The notes under the pieces: generated by a model
Databases searched by the model: none
The model's input: only the letters and a program-made list of their open reading frames with translations
What the model was told of the DNA's origin: nothing
Made by a program: the position numbers and the translations under genes
Shown: piece after piece, positions 1 through 10,592 of the stretch
Numbering within the stretch: position 1 is the first letter of the stretch
Layout: every line of letters begins with the position of its first letter
Assembly (NCBI GenBank): GCA_027577595.1
Contig: JANBRJ010000003.1
Location: forward strand, 248,001 to 312,000
Direction: 5' to 3'
Source: Coemansia sp. RSA 487
Taxonomy: Eukaryota > Kickxellomycota > Kickxellomycetes > Kickxellales > Kickxellaceae
DNA: 64,000 bases

Positions 1-2759
1 TCATGACTCCCCGATACCTTCCTATGCTTGTACCGCCGCGCCCATGGCTGACCTACAACTCTGGCGGTTACCTCACAAAGGACGAGCCATGCATGCGTCT
101 CAAGGAAAACAAGGAGCAGCTGCGGCTGCTAGTTCAGGCATCGAACGAGGACCGCCTGTGCACGCTTCTCTCCGGCCTTGATGCGCTGGGGCAGACGCGG
201 TGGGCGATCAACCATGCGGTTTTTGCTGCCGTGACCAAGGTATGGAACTCTGGAATCGAGCTGGCTGAAATTCCAGCAAGCCACATTGATATTCCTGAGC
301 CAGAGAAACCGGCCAACTTTGATACGGACAAGAAGGCAAAGGCAGAGTACTTTTTCAAGAAAAATGAGTGGAAGAACAAGCGCGTCAACCAGCACTCGAT
401 GCGCTGCGACTGCAACTACAAGGTCGAGATAGCCAAGGCGTTTCTGAACCACCCGATGTATTTCCCACACAATATTGACTTCCGCGGCCGCGCATACCCG
501 ATCCCGCCGCACTTCAACCACTTGGGTAACGACCTTTGTCGCGGTCTGCTTGTCTTCCATGAGGGACGGCCGCTGACTGAGCGTGGGCTGTTCTGGCTCA
601 AGATCCACCTGGCAAACCTGGTTGGCAAAGACAAGCTCTCGCATCAGGAGCGGCTGGAATTCGTTGAGGCGCACGAGAAGGAAATCATGGCCGCGGCGGA
701 CAACCCTGTGCCCGACTCACTTATCAATGGCGACCCCAATGCGCCTCGCCCATGGTGGGTTGATTCCGAGAACCCGTGGCAGACACTGGCTGCTTGCATA
801 GAATACACTGCGGCGGTTCGCTCGCCGAACCCGGCAGAGTATGTCAGTCATCTGCATATCCACCAAGACGGAACGTGCAACGGTCTGCAGCACTATGCGG
901 CGATGGGCCGCGATACCAAGGGCGCAAAGGAAGTCAACCTCGTGCCGTCAGACCGGCCGCAGGATGTGTACTCGGGTATCCTAGACGTTATTATCCGCCT
1001 TATTGACGAGGACTGCAAGAACGGCGTCCAGCAAGCGCTTGCTCTTCAGAACAAGCTTACCCGCAAAATCGTTAAGCAGACCGTCATGACCAATGTGTAT
1101 GGCGTGACGCTTATTGGTGCCAAGGAACAGATCGCTGCACGGTTGCGCGAAGTAAAAGACGATAATGGCAACCTGGCCTTTGAGGTTCTCGAGGTGAACA
1201 ATCTGGCTATGTACGTAGCCAAGAAGATCTTTGAGTCGCTCGGCGAGATGTTCACCCAGGCACAGCAGATCCAGAATTGGCTCAACGAGTCCGCCAGACG
1301 CATTGCCAAGAGCATGCCTGCGTCGGCGCTGCTTGAATGGAAGCAAAGAATTGTAAGCGACAAGGAGGCCAAGGAGAAGCTTGACGCGGCAAAGCGCAAG
1401 GCGAAGCAAGAGGGTGGCGTGCTTGATATCGACACGATCCTGGAGATCAGGCCGGATCTGGGCCCCGGAAGCAGGCGGAGGAAGCGCATGGACAAGCTTT
1501 CCACCAAGCCCATGGCTACCGTCACGTGGACCACACCCGTAGGACTGACTGTTACTCAGCCGTACCGCAAGTACTCGCAGCGCCTGGTCAACACGCAGCT
1601 ACAGAGCATTTCACTTTATGATACGCATATGCCGTCGCCTGTAAACTCGCAAAAGCAAAAGACCGCGTTCCCTCCGAACTTTGTGCACTCGCTTGATGCC
1701 TCGCACATGGTCCTGTCTGCAATCGAGTGTAAGATAGCCGGCCTGGTTTTTGCGTCCGTTCACGACTCATATTGGACGCATGCTTGTGACGTAGATAGGA
1801 TGAACGAGATTCTGCGCGACCAATTTGTCAAACTGCATGAGCTCGATATCATGGAGAACCTCAAGTCAGAGCTCGAGCAAAGGTACGCCGATTACAAGAT
1901 GCCCACAGATACCTTGGAGTATATCAGCACCTCCTCTGTAAAGATGGCGAAGAAGAAAACCAAGTCCGCAAAGAAAGCTGAGGAGTGTTTGGAGGATGAG
2001 CAGCTTATAGAGAGCAGCCTTGCCAAGATCCATTTATTGCGCTGCGAGGATGAAGATGTGGTGCTTGATCAGTCGGATTTGAAGAGCGCAAGTGCCGAGA
2101 CAAGTGTTCCTGAGACAGAAAATTCCGGCTTCAAGGCTGCACTCGCTTCTGCTTCTGAGCACAAAGCTACTGACTTGCCAAGCACAAATGGGCACGTAAA
2201 GCTTGTCGATCTGAGGAACATAAAGCTGATCGATCCAAAAGAAGATTTGGCTGGTGCTTTGAAGCAAGAGGACTGCATTGCATACACACTTTCCATCAAT
2301 GCCGTGAACGAGCGGAAGGAGAGAGCTGCGGTTGCTTCCGAATACAGAACGAAAATCGCCGATGCCAAGAAGAAAGCGAAGGAGATGATCAAGAGAAAGA
2401 AAGCCAAGACTGTTGCAAAGTCACAAACCAAGCCTGAAACCGATAAGGCTGCTGAAAATGCAGAGGGAGAGGATGAGAACGTAGAAATAATTGCCCAGGG
2501 GCTCGAACACGAACGACGCATAAAGTTTGCTGAGATCGAAGCAAAATTCGTCACTGTGTTCGCGCGGAAGCCGATAATGGTACCCCGGTCTCAAGTGCTG
2601 AACACATACGGAGATGTTGATAACATGAGGAGGCAGACTGGCGTCTCAGGACGGTTTGCTCGCCGCCTGATGTGGGTCGACATTGAGTTTGGTGCGCTTC
2701 CCAAACAAGGCGACTTTGATATCAAGGAAGTCCGGAACAGCCCATACTTCTTCAGTTGA
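1..2759 (+). CDS. RPO41: Mitochondrial DNA-directed RNA polymerase, 3' part (5' end outside the window)
   Basis: This is the single-subunit, T7-like polymerase that transcribes mitochondrial DNA. The frame is open from the window edge and 918 codons are visible. The N-terminal extension and promoter-binding region of the roughly 1,200-residue family lie upstream. Counting from the ATG at base 3, the catalytic landmarks are DFRGRAYP (about 159), DGTCNGLQHYAAMGRD with the first metal-binding Asp (289), KQTVMTNVYG (about 358, the O-helix/motif B), FPPNFVHSLDASHM (556) and HDSYWTH with the second catalytic Asp (588). The protein ends in the family signature PKQGDFDIKEVRNSPYFFS. Two stretches look inserted relative to yeast Rpo41 as I remember it: a Lys/Glu-rich segment at about 440-500 before the TWTTPVGL motif, and a long charged segment between HDSYWTH and the C-terminal tail, which here spans about 330 residues. 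No intron is needed. Identification is certain; the effect of the insertions is unknown. Confidence 0.96.
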   Translation, partial: MTPRYLPMLVPPRPWLTYNSGGYLTKDEPCMRLKENKEQLRLLVQASNEDRLCTLLSGLDALGQTRWAINHAVFAAVTKVWNSGIELAEIPASHIDIPEPEKPANFDTDKKAKAEYFFKKNEWKNKRVNQHSMRCDCNYKVEIAKAFLNHPMYFPHNIDFRGRAYPIPPHFNHLGNDLCRGLLVFHEGRPLTERGLFWLKIHLANLVGKDKLSHQERLEFVEAHEKEIMAAADNPVPDSLINGDPNAPRPWWVDSENPWQTLAACIEYTAAVRSPNPAEYVSHLHIHQDGTCNGLQHYAAMGRDTKGAKEVNLVPSDRPQDVYSGILDVIIRLIDEDCKNGVQQALALQNKLTRKIVKQTVMTNVYGVTLIGAKEQIAARLREVKDDNGNLAFEVLEVNNLAMYVAKKIFESLGEMFTQAQQIQNWLNESARRIAKSMPASALLEWKQRIVSDKEAKEKLDAAKRKAKQEGGVLDIDTILEIRPDLGPGSRRRKRMDKLSTKPMATVTWTTPVGLTVTQPYRKYSQRLVNTQLQSISLYDTHMPSPVNSQKQKTAFPPNFVHSLDASHMVLSAIECKIAGLVFASVHDSYWTHACDVDRMNEILRDQFVKLHELDIMENLKSELEQRYADYKMPTDTLEYISTSSVKMAKKKTKSAKKAEECLEDEQLIESSLAKIHLLRCEDEDVVLDQSDLKSASAETSVPETENSGFKAALASASEHKATDLPSTNGHVKLVDLRNIKLIDPKEDLAGALKQEDCIAYTLSINAVNERKERAAVASEYRTKIADAKKKAKEMIKRKKAKTVAKSQTKPETDKAAENAEGEDENVEIIAQGLEHERRIKFAEIEAKFVTVFARKPIMVPRSQVLNTYGDVDNMRRQTGVSGRFARRLMWVDIEFGALPKQGDFDIKEVRNSPYFFS

Positions 2760-4226
2760 ACATTCACAGCAGCTATATCCTGCGAAGACATTGTTATGCA
2801 CAAATAGAGCTTCATCGTACACTTGTCTCTCTTTTTTCTTCGTCTTTGGCCGTATCCGCTTTCCATCTCGCTTTTGTGTGGAAAATGGTTAGCCTAATCA
2901 ACAGTATAGACAAAACTTCTGTAAAAACATTGCAATAAAATCCGATTTTCAAGATGTAGATGTTATGTCGAAGGGATGAATTTGCCAAAGTGGAGGAATG
3001 CTACAATAAATTATATAATACAAGCCATGCCAATGGCTGCATGTCTATTTTACTATTTGTGGTTGTGCTGCTGTCCACAATATCTTTAGAGCTCTTGTTC
3101 GCATCTTCCACGGATGTAGCATTTTGTATGCTTGCGGCCCTGTTGCTTCTTTGATTTTCTATATCGGCAATCTTGGCCTTTTCTTACGCAATGAGTAGCA
3201 TTGTGCATTTGAGGGGCTTGTCTAATTCCTAGCAGAGCGTATCTGTGCGCGCTGAGTTTTGGTTAGCGATTTCTAATTCTCTTACATCCATTTCTTGTTC
3301 GCGCTTAATATTCTTTAATTCTTTCTTTGCTTCCTTGGTTTGGGCTTGCCCATTTCCCACGCCATAGATTAGCTTGGCGCGTTCTTCTTCATATATACTT
3401 TCATCCTTTGCGTTATTTATGCGCCATGCTCCAAAAAACGTATAATAATTGTAAAGATGGAAAGAAGTACGATGCTGGTAATAACCTGTTTAGGTATAAT
3501 GCGAACAGGCTGAATACATGAATAATAGATTCGCGTATCAGATAACGCCTGCCAGCTATCCTGAAAAGATGGATAAAAGTAGGAAAAGTACTGAGCAAAC
3601 TTAGACGAGAACAAGTGAGTTGCATGGTTGAGCTGAGTTGACTTGAGTGGTATAGAAATAGAAGACAATCACAACGACTAGCGTAATATAAAGGTAAAGT
3701 GAAGAGAGAAATATCAGATTATTTTAATGGTAAAATATAGCTCTAAAGAAGTGTGTGCGGTCAGCGATCAAGCAGAAGAGAAAAAGAAACAAAATAAGTT
3801 TGGCTTTTGAAGCTTTAAATACGAAAGAGGCGTACAGATAAGGAGCTGTTCTCGAGTGATCAAAAGAGCTTGAATAGCTTGCTTACATGTGCATTAGTTC
3901 TAAACAAAGCTGAATCATACAAAATCGGGCCAATTGCGAAATACATGTAGTATATGTGCATGGTTTCAACAGAGGATCCAATAAACTGCATGTATATTTC
4001 CTGACAAAAGCTGTTTTGTTAGTTAAACAAAGAAACCAAGAAATATTGGGTTACCATGTTGTTGAAAAGGGTGTGCATTTTAAGGATGCAAAAAGCAGAG
4101 CAAAAAGACCCCCTTCAACTCTAGAGCAAGGGTGAAAAAGGAGTAGGAAAGGAAGGAAATGAGAATTGCACATGCGATGGAGAGAAAAAGCAATAAAAAA
4201 GCTATAAAAAGAAAACTCACAACAGC
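2760..4226. other. AT-rich convergent spacer between RPO41 and eIF2 gamma copy A
   Basis: This is the 3'-to-3' spacer between two converging genes. An AATAAA at 2934-2939, about 175 bases after the RPO41 stop, could be its polyadenylation signal. The remaining small open frames are AT-rich and match nothing I recognise. No RNA gene was seen. Confidence 0.6.
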
Positions 4227-5594
4227 TTACTCGTCTCCAAGATCGTATGCCTTGCCCTTTACAATACTGGCCCAGCCGATAAGACGCCAACGCATTCCAT
4301 AGCGTCTGCTCATGGCAATCTTCTCGCCAGGCTCAGCGCACGTTGGCTTGTATAGCGCCAGTTTGGCCAGATCCGCCTTGACACCAGTGACACGTGCTCC
4401 AATAACAAACGACCCAATTGCAACCATGACTAGCTCGTTCTTGGTGAGCTTCGAAACCTTGGAGTGCTTCTTCTCATCCTTTTGCATACCCAGGAGCTGG
4501 CGGAGCAAAAAGTAATTGATCTCGAGCTCCGTGTACACCTTGGGGAGCTTTCCAGGATGCCCAAGCACGTTACCAGCAAGCAAGTCCTGGCGCGTGAGCG
4601 CAGGGTCCAGAAGTGACCCAACGCCGATAAGCCCTCCAGGTACCGCAAACTGCATGCTGTTGGCTTCAGCGCTGAGCGACAAAATGCGCGAGCGCAGAAG
4701 CACAAGCTTAACGCGGTTGGTGACCGGATCCTGGACAAGGCGACCTGGCCTTAGCTCCATCTCGTCACCGACCTTCAGAACACCCTTCAGAATACTTCCA
4801 CCGACGACGCCGCCGCGCAATTCATCAACCTCAAAACCCGGCTTGTTGATATCAAACGAGCGAATAACAATAAGATGAGGGTCAGCGGTGAAATCACGAA
4901 CCGGGATAGGAATGTGTTTGTAGACATACTCAATGACTGCGTCGATGTTAACTTTGAGCTGCGCAGAAATAGGAATAATAGGCGCGTTCTCGACAATAGT
5001 GTTCTTTGAGAACTTTTTGATCTGTTCGTAGTTGATAAGCGCTTCGTCTTCCTTGATCCGATCGACCTTGTTCTGTAGAACAATAATGTTATTCAGCTTC
5101 ATAATCTCCACGGCTGCCAGATGCTCAGACGTTTGCGGCTGTGGGCATGGCTCGTTGGCTGCAACAAGCAGCATAGCGGCATCCATGACCGCAGCGCCGC
5201 TAAGCATAGTCATCATGTACACGTCGTGACCCGGGCAGTCAACAAATGAGATGTGACGCACCAGCTTCATCTTCCCACCGCATCCAGGGCGCTTGCACGG
5301 GTACTCGACAGGCTCGGCCGAGCCCTTGGACTCGTAGCATCCAGGACGCGGGCACTCCTCATTGTCGCACTTGTAAATCTTTGCGTTCGCATAGCCCAGT
5401 TTGATTGTAATGTTGCGCTCGTGCTCCTTCTTGAAACGAACTGTCTGAACGCCCGAAATGGCCTTGACCAAAGTCGACTTTCCGTGTGCCACATGTCCAA
5501 TGGTTCCAATGTTAATTGTCGCCTGGTTAGCCATCACTTCGATGGAAGTGGGCGATAGCGTCGTTGGGTCCACAGCTACGGTCGAGTTCGCCAT
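4227..5594 (-). CDS. GCD11: Translation initiation factor eIF2 subunit gamma, copy A (canonical)
   Basis: This 455-residue GTPase is the core of eIF2, which carries Met-tRNAi to the 40S ribosome. Motifs are G1 GHVAHGKST (33-41), switch I Thr63 in [13 protein letters not shown] (61-73), a four-Cys zinc ribbon (Cys76, Cys81, Cys86 region and Cys100/Cys105), G3 DCPGH (119-123), G4 NKVD (175-178) and G5 SAQ (210-212). Beta-barrel domains II and III follow, ending near [13 protein letters not shown]. All key residues agree with the eIF2 gamma consensus. The chosen ATG at 5594 gives the expected short N-terminal arm. Upstream, a GTAAGT donor at 5822 and a TTTTAG acceptor ending at 5604 suggest a 5'UTR intron. 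A second, diverged copy lies in opposite orientation at 15970-17334. Copy A keeps the ancestral residues where the two differ, so it is probably the housekeeping gene. Confidence 0.96.
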   Translation of the reverse strand: MANSTVAVDPTTLSPTSIEVMANQATINIGTIGHVAHGKSTLVKAISGVQTVRFKKEHERNITIKLGYANAKIYKCDNEECPRPGCYESKGSAEPVEYPCKRPGCGGKMKLVRHISFVDCPGHDVYMMTMLSGAAVMDAAMLLVAANEPCPQPQTSEHLAAVEIMKLNNIIVLQNKVDRIKEDEALINYEQIKKFSKNTIVENAPIIPISAQLKVNIDAVIEYVYKHIPIPVRDFTADPHLIVIRSFDINKPGFEVDELRGGVVGGSILKGVLKVGDEMELRPGRLVQDPVTNRVKLVLLRSRILSLSAEANSMQFAVPGGLIGVGSLLDPALTRQDLLAGNVLGHPGKLPKVYTELEINYFLLRQLLGMQKDEKKHSKVSKLTKNELVMVAIGSFVIGARVTGVKADLAKLALYKPTCAEPGEKIAMSRRYGMRWRLIGWASIVKGKAYDLGDE

Positions 5595-6236
5595 TTTTAT
5601 TCACTAAAAGCAATAAGCTACAGTAAGAAGTCCACCCGCGCAAGAAATCAGAGAAGAAAGACAGGATTTCAAGTTAAATCGTGGTGAATTAGTAGGTTGT
5701 AGTAAATCTGGCTTGCGTTGTAAAGAGATTAGAAGAGCCAACACCGCGACAGCCAATGTCCGTTGGATCGAATCGACAAAAGGACAATTCACCCATATGC
5801 AAAGCGAAAGTCACACACTTACAATATTGATTTCTAGTGGTTTTAGTAATTGAACGATTAAATAGAAACGGAAAAAGAGATGTGCTTCTTTTAAATTGCT
5901 TCTTTACACTTTTTTGGGGGGGGGGGACTGGTGCGCCTGCCTATTCTTTGAAACCCTAACATGTCGCTAACATAACAGCAGCTCACAAACCACAGAAAAT
6001 CCCCTCCCCTCACCCAATGTCTGGTGATTGGGCACTTTCTGTAGGAAAAAAACTTTTTTTCGAGACCCGGCTCATCAATTCTATAAATGCAGTTCGGCTC
6101 CACCGGCTCACGCTTGACCAGTCTTTTCATTTATGCGATCCCACACTTGTATTTGAATACCTTACATTTTGGTGCGCTCTTACATTTAGATACTTGTGAA
6201 AAAAGTGAAAGATACAACGCGCTTTTGATTCAGCGC
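5595..6236. promoter_or_regulatory. Upstream region of eIF2 gamma copy A, and 3' side of DEF1
   Basis: The probable 5'UTR intron of eIF2 gamma copy A is at 5604-5822 (minus strand, GTAAGT donor and TTTTAG acceptor). A CCAAT box (minus-strand ATTGG) is at 5753-5757, within that putative intron. An 11-G homopolymer preceded by Ts is at 5926-5936. The last ~200 bases hold the DEF1 3' end. No coding sequence was recognised. Confidence 0.5.
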
Positions 6237-9200
6237 TTACTGTTTCTCCCAGAACTGCTTGTTTTGCTGCTGGGGAGGCTGCTGCTGCTGCTGATGCTGC
6301 TGCTGGTGATGGTGATGGTGCTGCTGCTGCTGCTGCTGGTACATATGCGGGGTTTGTGACTGGCCATAGCTTGGGGCATACGGGTTGTAGTACGGCTGTT
6401 GTTGGTGGCCAAAGCCTTGCGGATGCGAGCTATTGGCCTGGCTAGAGTATCCGCCCAGTTGCTGCGGTGTGCTGTAATACGTGGTCCCACCGATTACTGG
6501 CGCTGCACCTGCTGGAGGGATTGGCTTTGAACTACCTTGGTCCTTTCCGCTAGCCTTTGCCGTTGAAAAGATGCCTGGAATTCCACCGAGGCCAAACTGT
6601 TGAGGCGAGTTGGACAGCGCTGCTGGATCCTGCTCATAGACGTTGAACCCACCGATGTTGCCGCTGTAGTGGCCGTAGGGATTCCCTGCCGACTTTTGGG
6701 AGTTGATGTTTCCGTAAGAGCCGGCGCTGTTCTGTGCGCCCATCCCAGCGCTCTTAACACCAGCCTGCTGGGCGCCTGCCTGCCCCTGGGGCTGCTGGGA
6801 TTGTTGCTGCTGCTGAGCTCCAGGCTGGTTTTGCTGTGCTGATGATTGCTGAGTGACATTGGGCTGCTGGCTGGCATGCTGTTGCTGCATCGTTTGAGGC
6901 TGCTGTTGCTGTGAGCCTGTCGACTGGAGACCCTGGGGGTTGGTTCCTGGGTACATCGGGTACATGCCTTGCTTCATAAACGGCTGGCCATATGCGGCGG
7001 CAAGAGCGGGGTTGTTTCCAAACGCCGGGTTCGGGAACTGGCTTCCAGGTTGCATCATATTGTAGTAGTACGGATTGTAGTATGGCATGCCGTGGTTCAT
7101 ACCAAACGCCTGTGGCATCTGCTGCGGGAAGACGCCAGACTGACCAATGTTGCTGACACCATTGATGCCAACAGCCTGTGCACTGGTAGCAGTTGGCTGC
7201 TGTGCTTCAGCTGACGATGCGGCAGGCGCACTAGAGTTGTCCTTTGTTGTAGCAAATTGGCCATAACCATAGTTATCGTAGAAACCCATCATGTTCCGCT
7301 GAGCAGCATCTGCGCCGTACAGAGCAGCAGCTCCGTAGTCGTTTGGAAGAGGCATCTGACTAATGGCATTTGTACCTGCGTTGGTGTTTGAATAAGGTGG
7401 CTGTTGAGCTGGCTGGGCAGGTTGCTGTTGTTGTTGCTGCTGCTGCTGTTGGAGGTAAGCAGTCAACGGTCCTTGTGCTGCAGTGGATGCACCTTCAGAA
7501 GCAGATACAGGGGCTGCCATAGCTGGTGCTTGTGCGGCAGCCTGTGCTTGTGCGGCAGCCTGTGCTTGTGCGGCAGCCTGTGCTTGCACAACTTCCGCAG
7601 GGGGGGCAGCAGGAGCAGGAGCAGGAGCAGGAGCAGCGACAGGCGCGGGTACAGCGGCCTCCTTTGGCTCTGCTGCGCTCTTTTCAGTACTTGCAGCATT
7701 CAGCGATCCAAACTCAACACCTCCAATGCTCAGACTACCAAACTGCATCCCAATGCGCTCTAACGTGGCATTCCCGGATGGCATAACGACTGCGGCGTCC
7801 TGGTTTAGTCGCCGGGCGGCTGATGATGGCTTTTTGTTGGCGGATGCAGATGCGGCCGACGTGTCATCTGTAGGTGCTGTCTTCTGTGCCTCGGGGACTA
7901 CCTGATCTTGTTCCGTAGCTATGGGCTCTGATGGCGCAGCGGGCGCATTCTTTGCCTTTCCATTGATTTCCACAGGCGTAGCTACAATAACCACCTCTTC
8001 GTCAGCTACAGCAGCAACAACAGCCGGCTTGTCGGATGGTTCTGGCTTTTCTGCAGCTTCTGCAAAAGACGCATATTCCTTCTCGCTCTTGGTCTCATCC
8101 TTGGACTTTCTGGGTTTCCTTGCGGTATCTTTTGCAGCAGACTTGGATGCTTTGGGCTGTGCGACTTCGGAAGATTCTTTTGGCGCCTCGGATATCTGAG
8201 CTGGCTCGGAAGGTTCGGGCGATGGTTGCCTGACTCCCCTATATGAATAAAGAAGCAAATTTTGACAAGGCGATTGAGCAAAGAAATATGCACCGAATAA
8301 TACGGCATTAGCACAAGTGCTCTTTTTTGTTTACATCATTATACTGGCATCGTTTTGTGAGGATAGAAACAAAGCAAAAAAGACGTTTCAGAACAAATCA
8401 CCAAGCACAAGCACAAGCACAAGCACAAGCACAAGCACAAGCACAATCACAATCACAATCAAGCACATTGCATAAAGTACTCTTTCCACTCACTGACCTT
8501 TTCGCAATGCTTGCCCACGACATGGGTGCCGGTTTTGCTGGAGTGGTAGCACTAGCAGCAACAGGAGCAGCAGTGGCAGCGGGCTTCTGTTCATTGGGAG
8601 TTGAATCCTGATCCGCCGATTTAGCGTCCCATGAGACGGAGGTGTTCTTTTTGGTGGACGGAGGTTCGATATCCCACCCTGCTATGTTCTCTACTTCCGA
8701 CGCAGCAGCAACAGCAACAGGCTCCTTTGACGCGGGCGGGGCCTTTGCGCGGGCGCCTGCTGCGTGAGAGTGTCCACCACGGCCACCGCGAGCAGCACCG
8801 CCACGGACACCTCCGCGGAAGGATGCGGGGCGAGGAACATAGCCGCTCTTCTCAGATGGCCTGTTCTCATCGTAGTGATGCTTGGGGGCTTGACGCTTCT
8901 CCTTGCGCGACTTGACCTCTCCCCACTGAGTAGCAAAGCCTACAGCATGTACACGTGTAAAAGCAGCAAAGACAAGGGCAACAGCTCCTGTTGTTATCAG
9001 CAAAAAAGGAACGATGCCAGCTGGCACAAATAAAATATTTTGGCTCCCTTACATCAAGGACAGGATAGTGTTTAGGAGCAAAAAATATAAGCATGATATT
9101 CTTTGTAGACAGAATACCCACAAAGAAAGAGCAGCAGAAAACAAGGAACGAGCACAGAATGTAATTCAAATCCATATAGCAGTACTTACCCTCAGCAATG

Positions 9201-9442
9201 TGCGTAACGGCTGTCTCCAGATTGCCATCGGCTTCGTTGATTGCAGAAAGAAGGTCTGCGTCTGTCCAGTCTGGGAACAATTCGTTAAGAGTCTTGAGCT
9301 GGGAAGGATACTTGTTGCGCAACGCCTTGAACTCGGCAGGCTCGTCAGCCGTGGAGGGGTTGCGTGGGTTGCCTCCGCGTGAAGGCTTGCTGCCGCGCGA
9401 GGTGGAAGAAGCGGAATGTGTGTTTGATTGGGCCGTGCTCAT
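6237..9442 (-). CDS. DEF1: Def1-type RNA polymerase II degradation factor with CUE domain, three exons
   Basis: Exons on the minus strand are 9442-9190, 8939-8498 and 8238-6237. The introns are 9189-8940 (GTAAGT...TAG) and 8497-8239 (GTCAGT...TAG). Both junctions keep frame (GAG-GGC and AAA-AGG) and give 898 residues. Residues about 43-85 form a CUE ubiquitin-binding domain (YPSQLKTLNELFPDWTDADL...ETAVTHIAEG). This is followed by the basic GFATQWGEVKSRKEKRQ motif typical of Def1, an Arg/Gly patch, a WD-containing segment and a long Gln/Pro/Ala/Asn-rich tail with His and Gln runs. Yeast Def1 (738 residues) promotes ubiquitylation and removal of stalled RNA polymerase II; its Q-rich tail anchors it in the cytoplasm until it is processed by the proteasome. 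The same role is inferred here. The gene is divergent from the PTRHD1-like gene. The tail is repeat-rich at the DNA level, and intron 2 contains a hexamer microsatellite. Confidence 0.88.
7527..7587. repeat. 18-bp coding minisatellite in DEF1
   Basis: There are about three and a half near-identical 18-bp units (plus-strand core GCTTGTGCGGCAGCCTGT). On the coding strand they encode repeated QAQAAA units in the Ala/Gln-rich tail. They are followed by a GGAGCA hexamer run near 7615-7640 that encodes Pro/Ala. Confidence 0.85.
8403..8466. repeat. AAGCAC/AATCAC hexamer microsatellite in DEF1 intron 2
   Basis: About ten tandem 6-bp units begin as AAGCAC and change to AATCAC at the right end. The run lies wholly inside the inferred intron 8497-8239, so it should not alter the protein. 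Confidence 0.85.
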
Positions 9443-10232
9443 TTTGGCCAGTATATAATATCTTTAGTTAGAAAATAAAGTGAGATTCGAGATGAAATGC
9501 CGCTGCTACTGCTGCTTGGAGAGATTGCTTAGTGGACTTGTTATATCGACGACAACGCGCTTTTGGTACAAGTTGGGATTGAGTAATACCTTTCAGAGAA
9601 AATAAATAGAACGATGATTGTAAGCAAAAAGGAAAGGGGAAGAAGGAGGCGCAAACACAGCTTTGGCCAGACCAAGCCAAGCTCCCGCGTGTTGCTGTTT
9701 TTTCTTTGCTATTTTTCTCCTCGCTGGCGTGCTTTCAAAAGCAAAGAAAAAACATTGCCTCCAGCCAATGATATCGCAAGCTGAAAAATATATGTCGAGC
9801 CAATACCGCCGTAGGTGGCTTGGGTTGTGGTGATCAGTCGACTGTTTTCTTCATAAAGACAACGCATCTGATCGAGGCTGGTCATTGCGCTGCTTTTACA
9901 GCACTATTGTCACCACCTTTGCTTGTGTGCATCTAAAGAGAGTTTCCAAAGAATAGAGTGTCTTGCTGGCGGGATCAAAAATAAATAAATAAATAAAAGA
10001 ACGGAATATAGCATCTACCACCATTGTTAGTTTGCGAAACACATGGGCTGTGCCTCCAGTAGTAAGCTGCCCCATAGTCCAGATGCCAGTGCTTGAATGG
10101 ACGGGATGTGTATTGACACGACTAACACCCCTGGCTCCTGCTCTGGCTCTGGTTAAATTATGCATATTCGGTGTCTATATTTTCCTACTGTTATCTGCAC
10201 ACCCAAAACGTAAGACATTCGCAAAAGATATC
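9443..10232. promoter_or_regulatory. Bidirectional promoter between DEF1 and the PTRHD1-like gene
   Basis: This is the spacer between two divergent starts. It holds a CCAAT box in CAGCCAATG (CCAAT at 9765-9769) and an AAAT tetramer run at 9979-9997. An in-frame upstream ATG at 10083 could extend the PTRHD1-like protein. No other gene was recognised. Confidence 0.5.
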
Positions 10233-10592
10233 ATGGCCGAGGCACGAACAATGTTTATTGTCATGAGAAAGGATCTTATACGGACTCTGAACTGGCCAGT
10301 CGGAAGCGTTGTAACCCAGGGCTGCCACGCAACTGCAGCAGCGCTCTGGAAATACCGGGACGACGAGCGAGTCAAACAATACATGGCAGACATCGACACG
10401 ATGCACAAAGTAGCCTTGGAAACCAAGAACGAGTCATCACTTTTAAAGATTGCTGACAACCTCAAGGAAAAGAATGTGCCCTTTTATCTCTGGATCGAAC
10501 AACCAGAAAACATGCCTACTTGTCTAGCAACTGTGCCTGTCGTGCGATCGGATCTGGGAGATGCCTTGAAAAAATGTTCACTCATGCGATAA
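10233..10592 (+). CDS. PTRHD1: PTRHD1-like peptidyl-tRNA hydrolase II-fold protein
   Basis: This is a 119-residue protein of the peptidyl-tRNA hydrolase 2 fold. It matches the PTRHD1 branch more closely than Pth2: FIVMRKDLIRTLNWPVGSVV, the QGCHATAAALWKYRDD helix, MHKVALE, LKEKNVPFYLWIEQPEN and a short C-terminal KKCSLMR. Human PTRHD1 has the equivalent LVLRKDL, AQACHAATAAL and LWLEQPEN segments. The biochemical role of PTRHD1 is poorly settled; hydrolysis of peptidyl-tRNA is only inferred from the fold. The ATG at 10233 starts just before the first beta strand and gives the expected size. An in-frame ATG at 10083 would add 50 residues with a hydrophobic stretch (LALVKLCIFGVYIFLLL). I consider that less likely because family members lack a membrane anchor and the DNA looks like a 5' leader. 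Confidence 0.82.
   Translation: MAEARTMFIVMRKDLIRTLNWPVGSVVTQGCHATAAALWKYRDDERVKQYMADIDTMHKVALETKNESSLLKIADNLKEKNVPFYLWIEQPENMPTCLATVPVVRSDLGDALKKCSLMR

Noticed and set aside
8403-8466. Hexamer array as a CRISPR or satellite element
   Set aside because: Units are 6 bp with no spacers and lie within a spliced intron, so it is a simple microsatellite.
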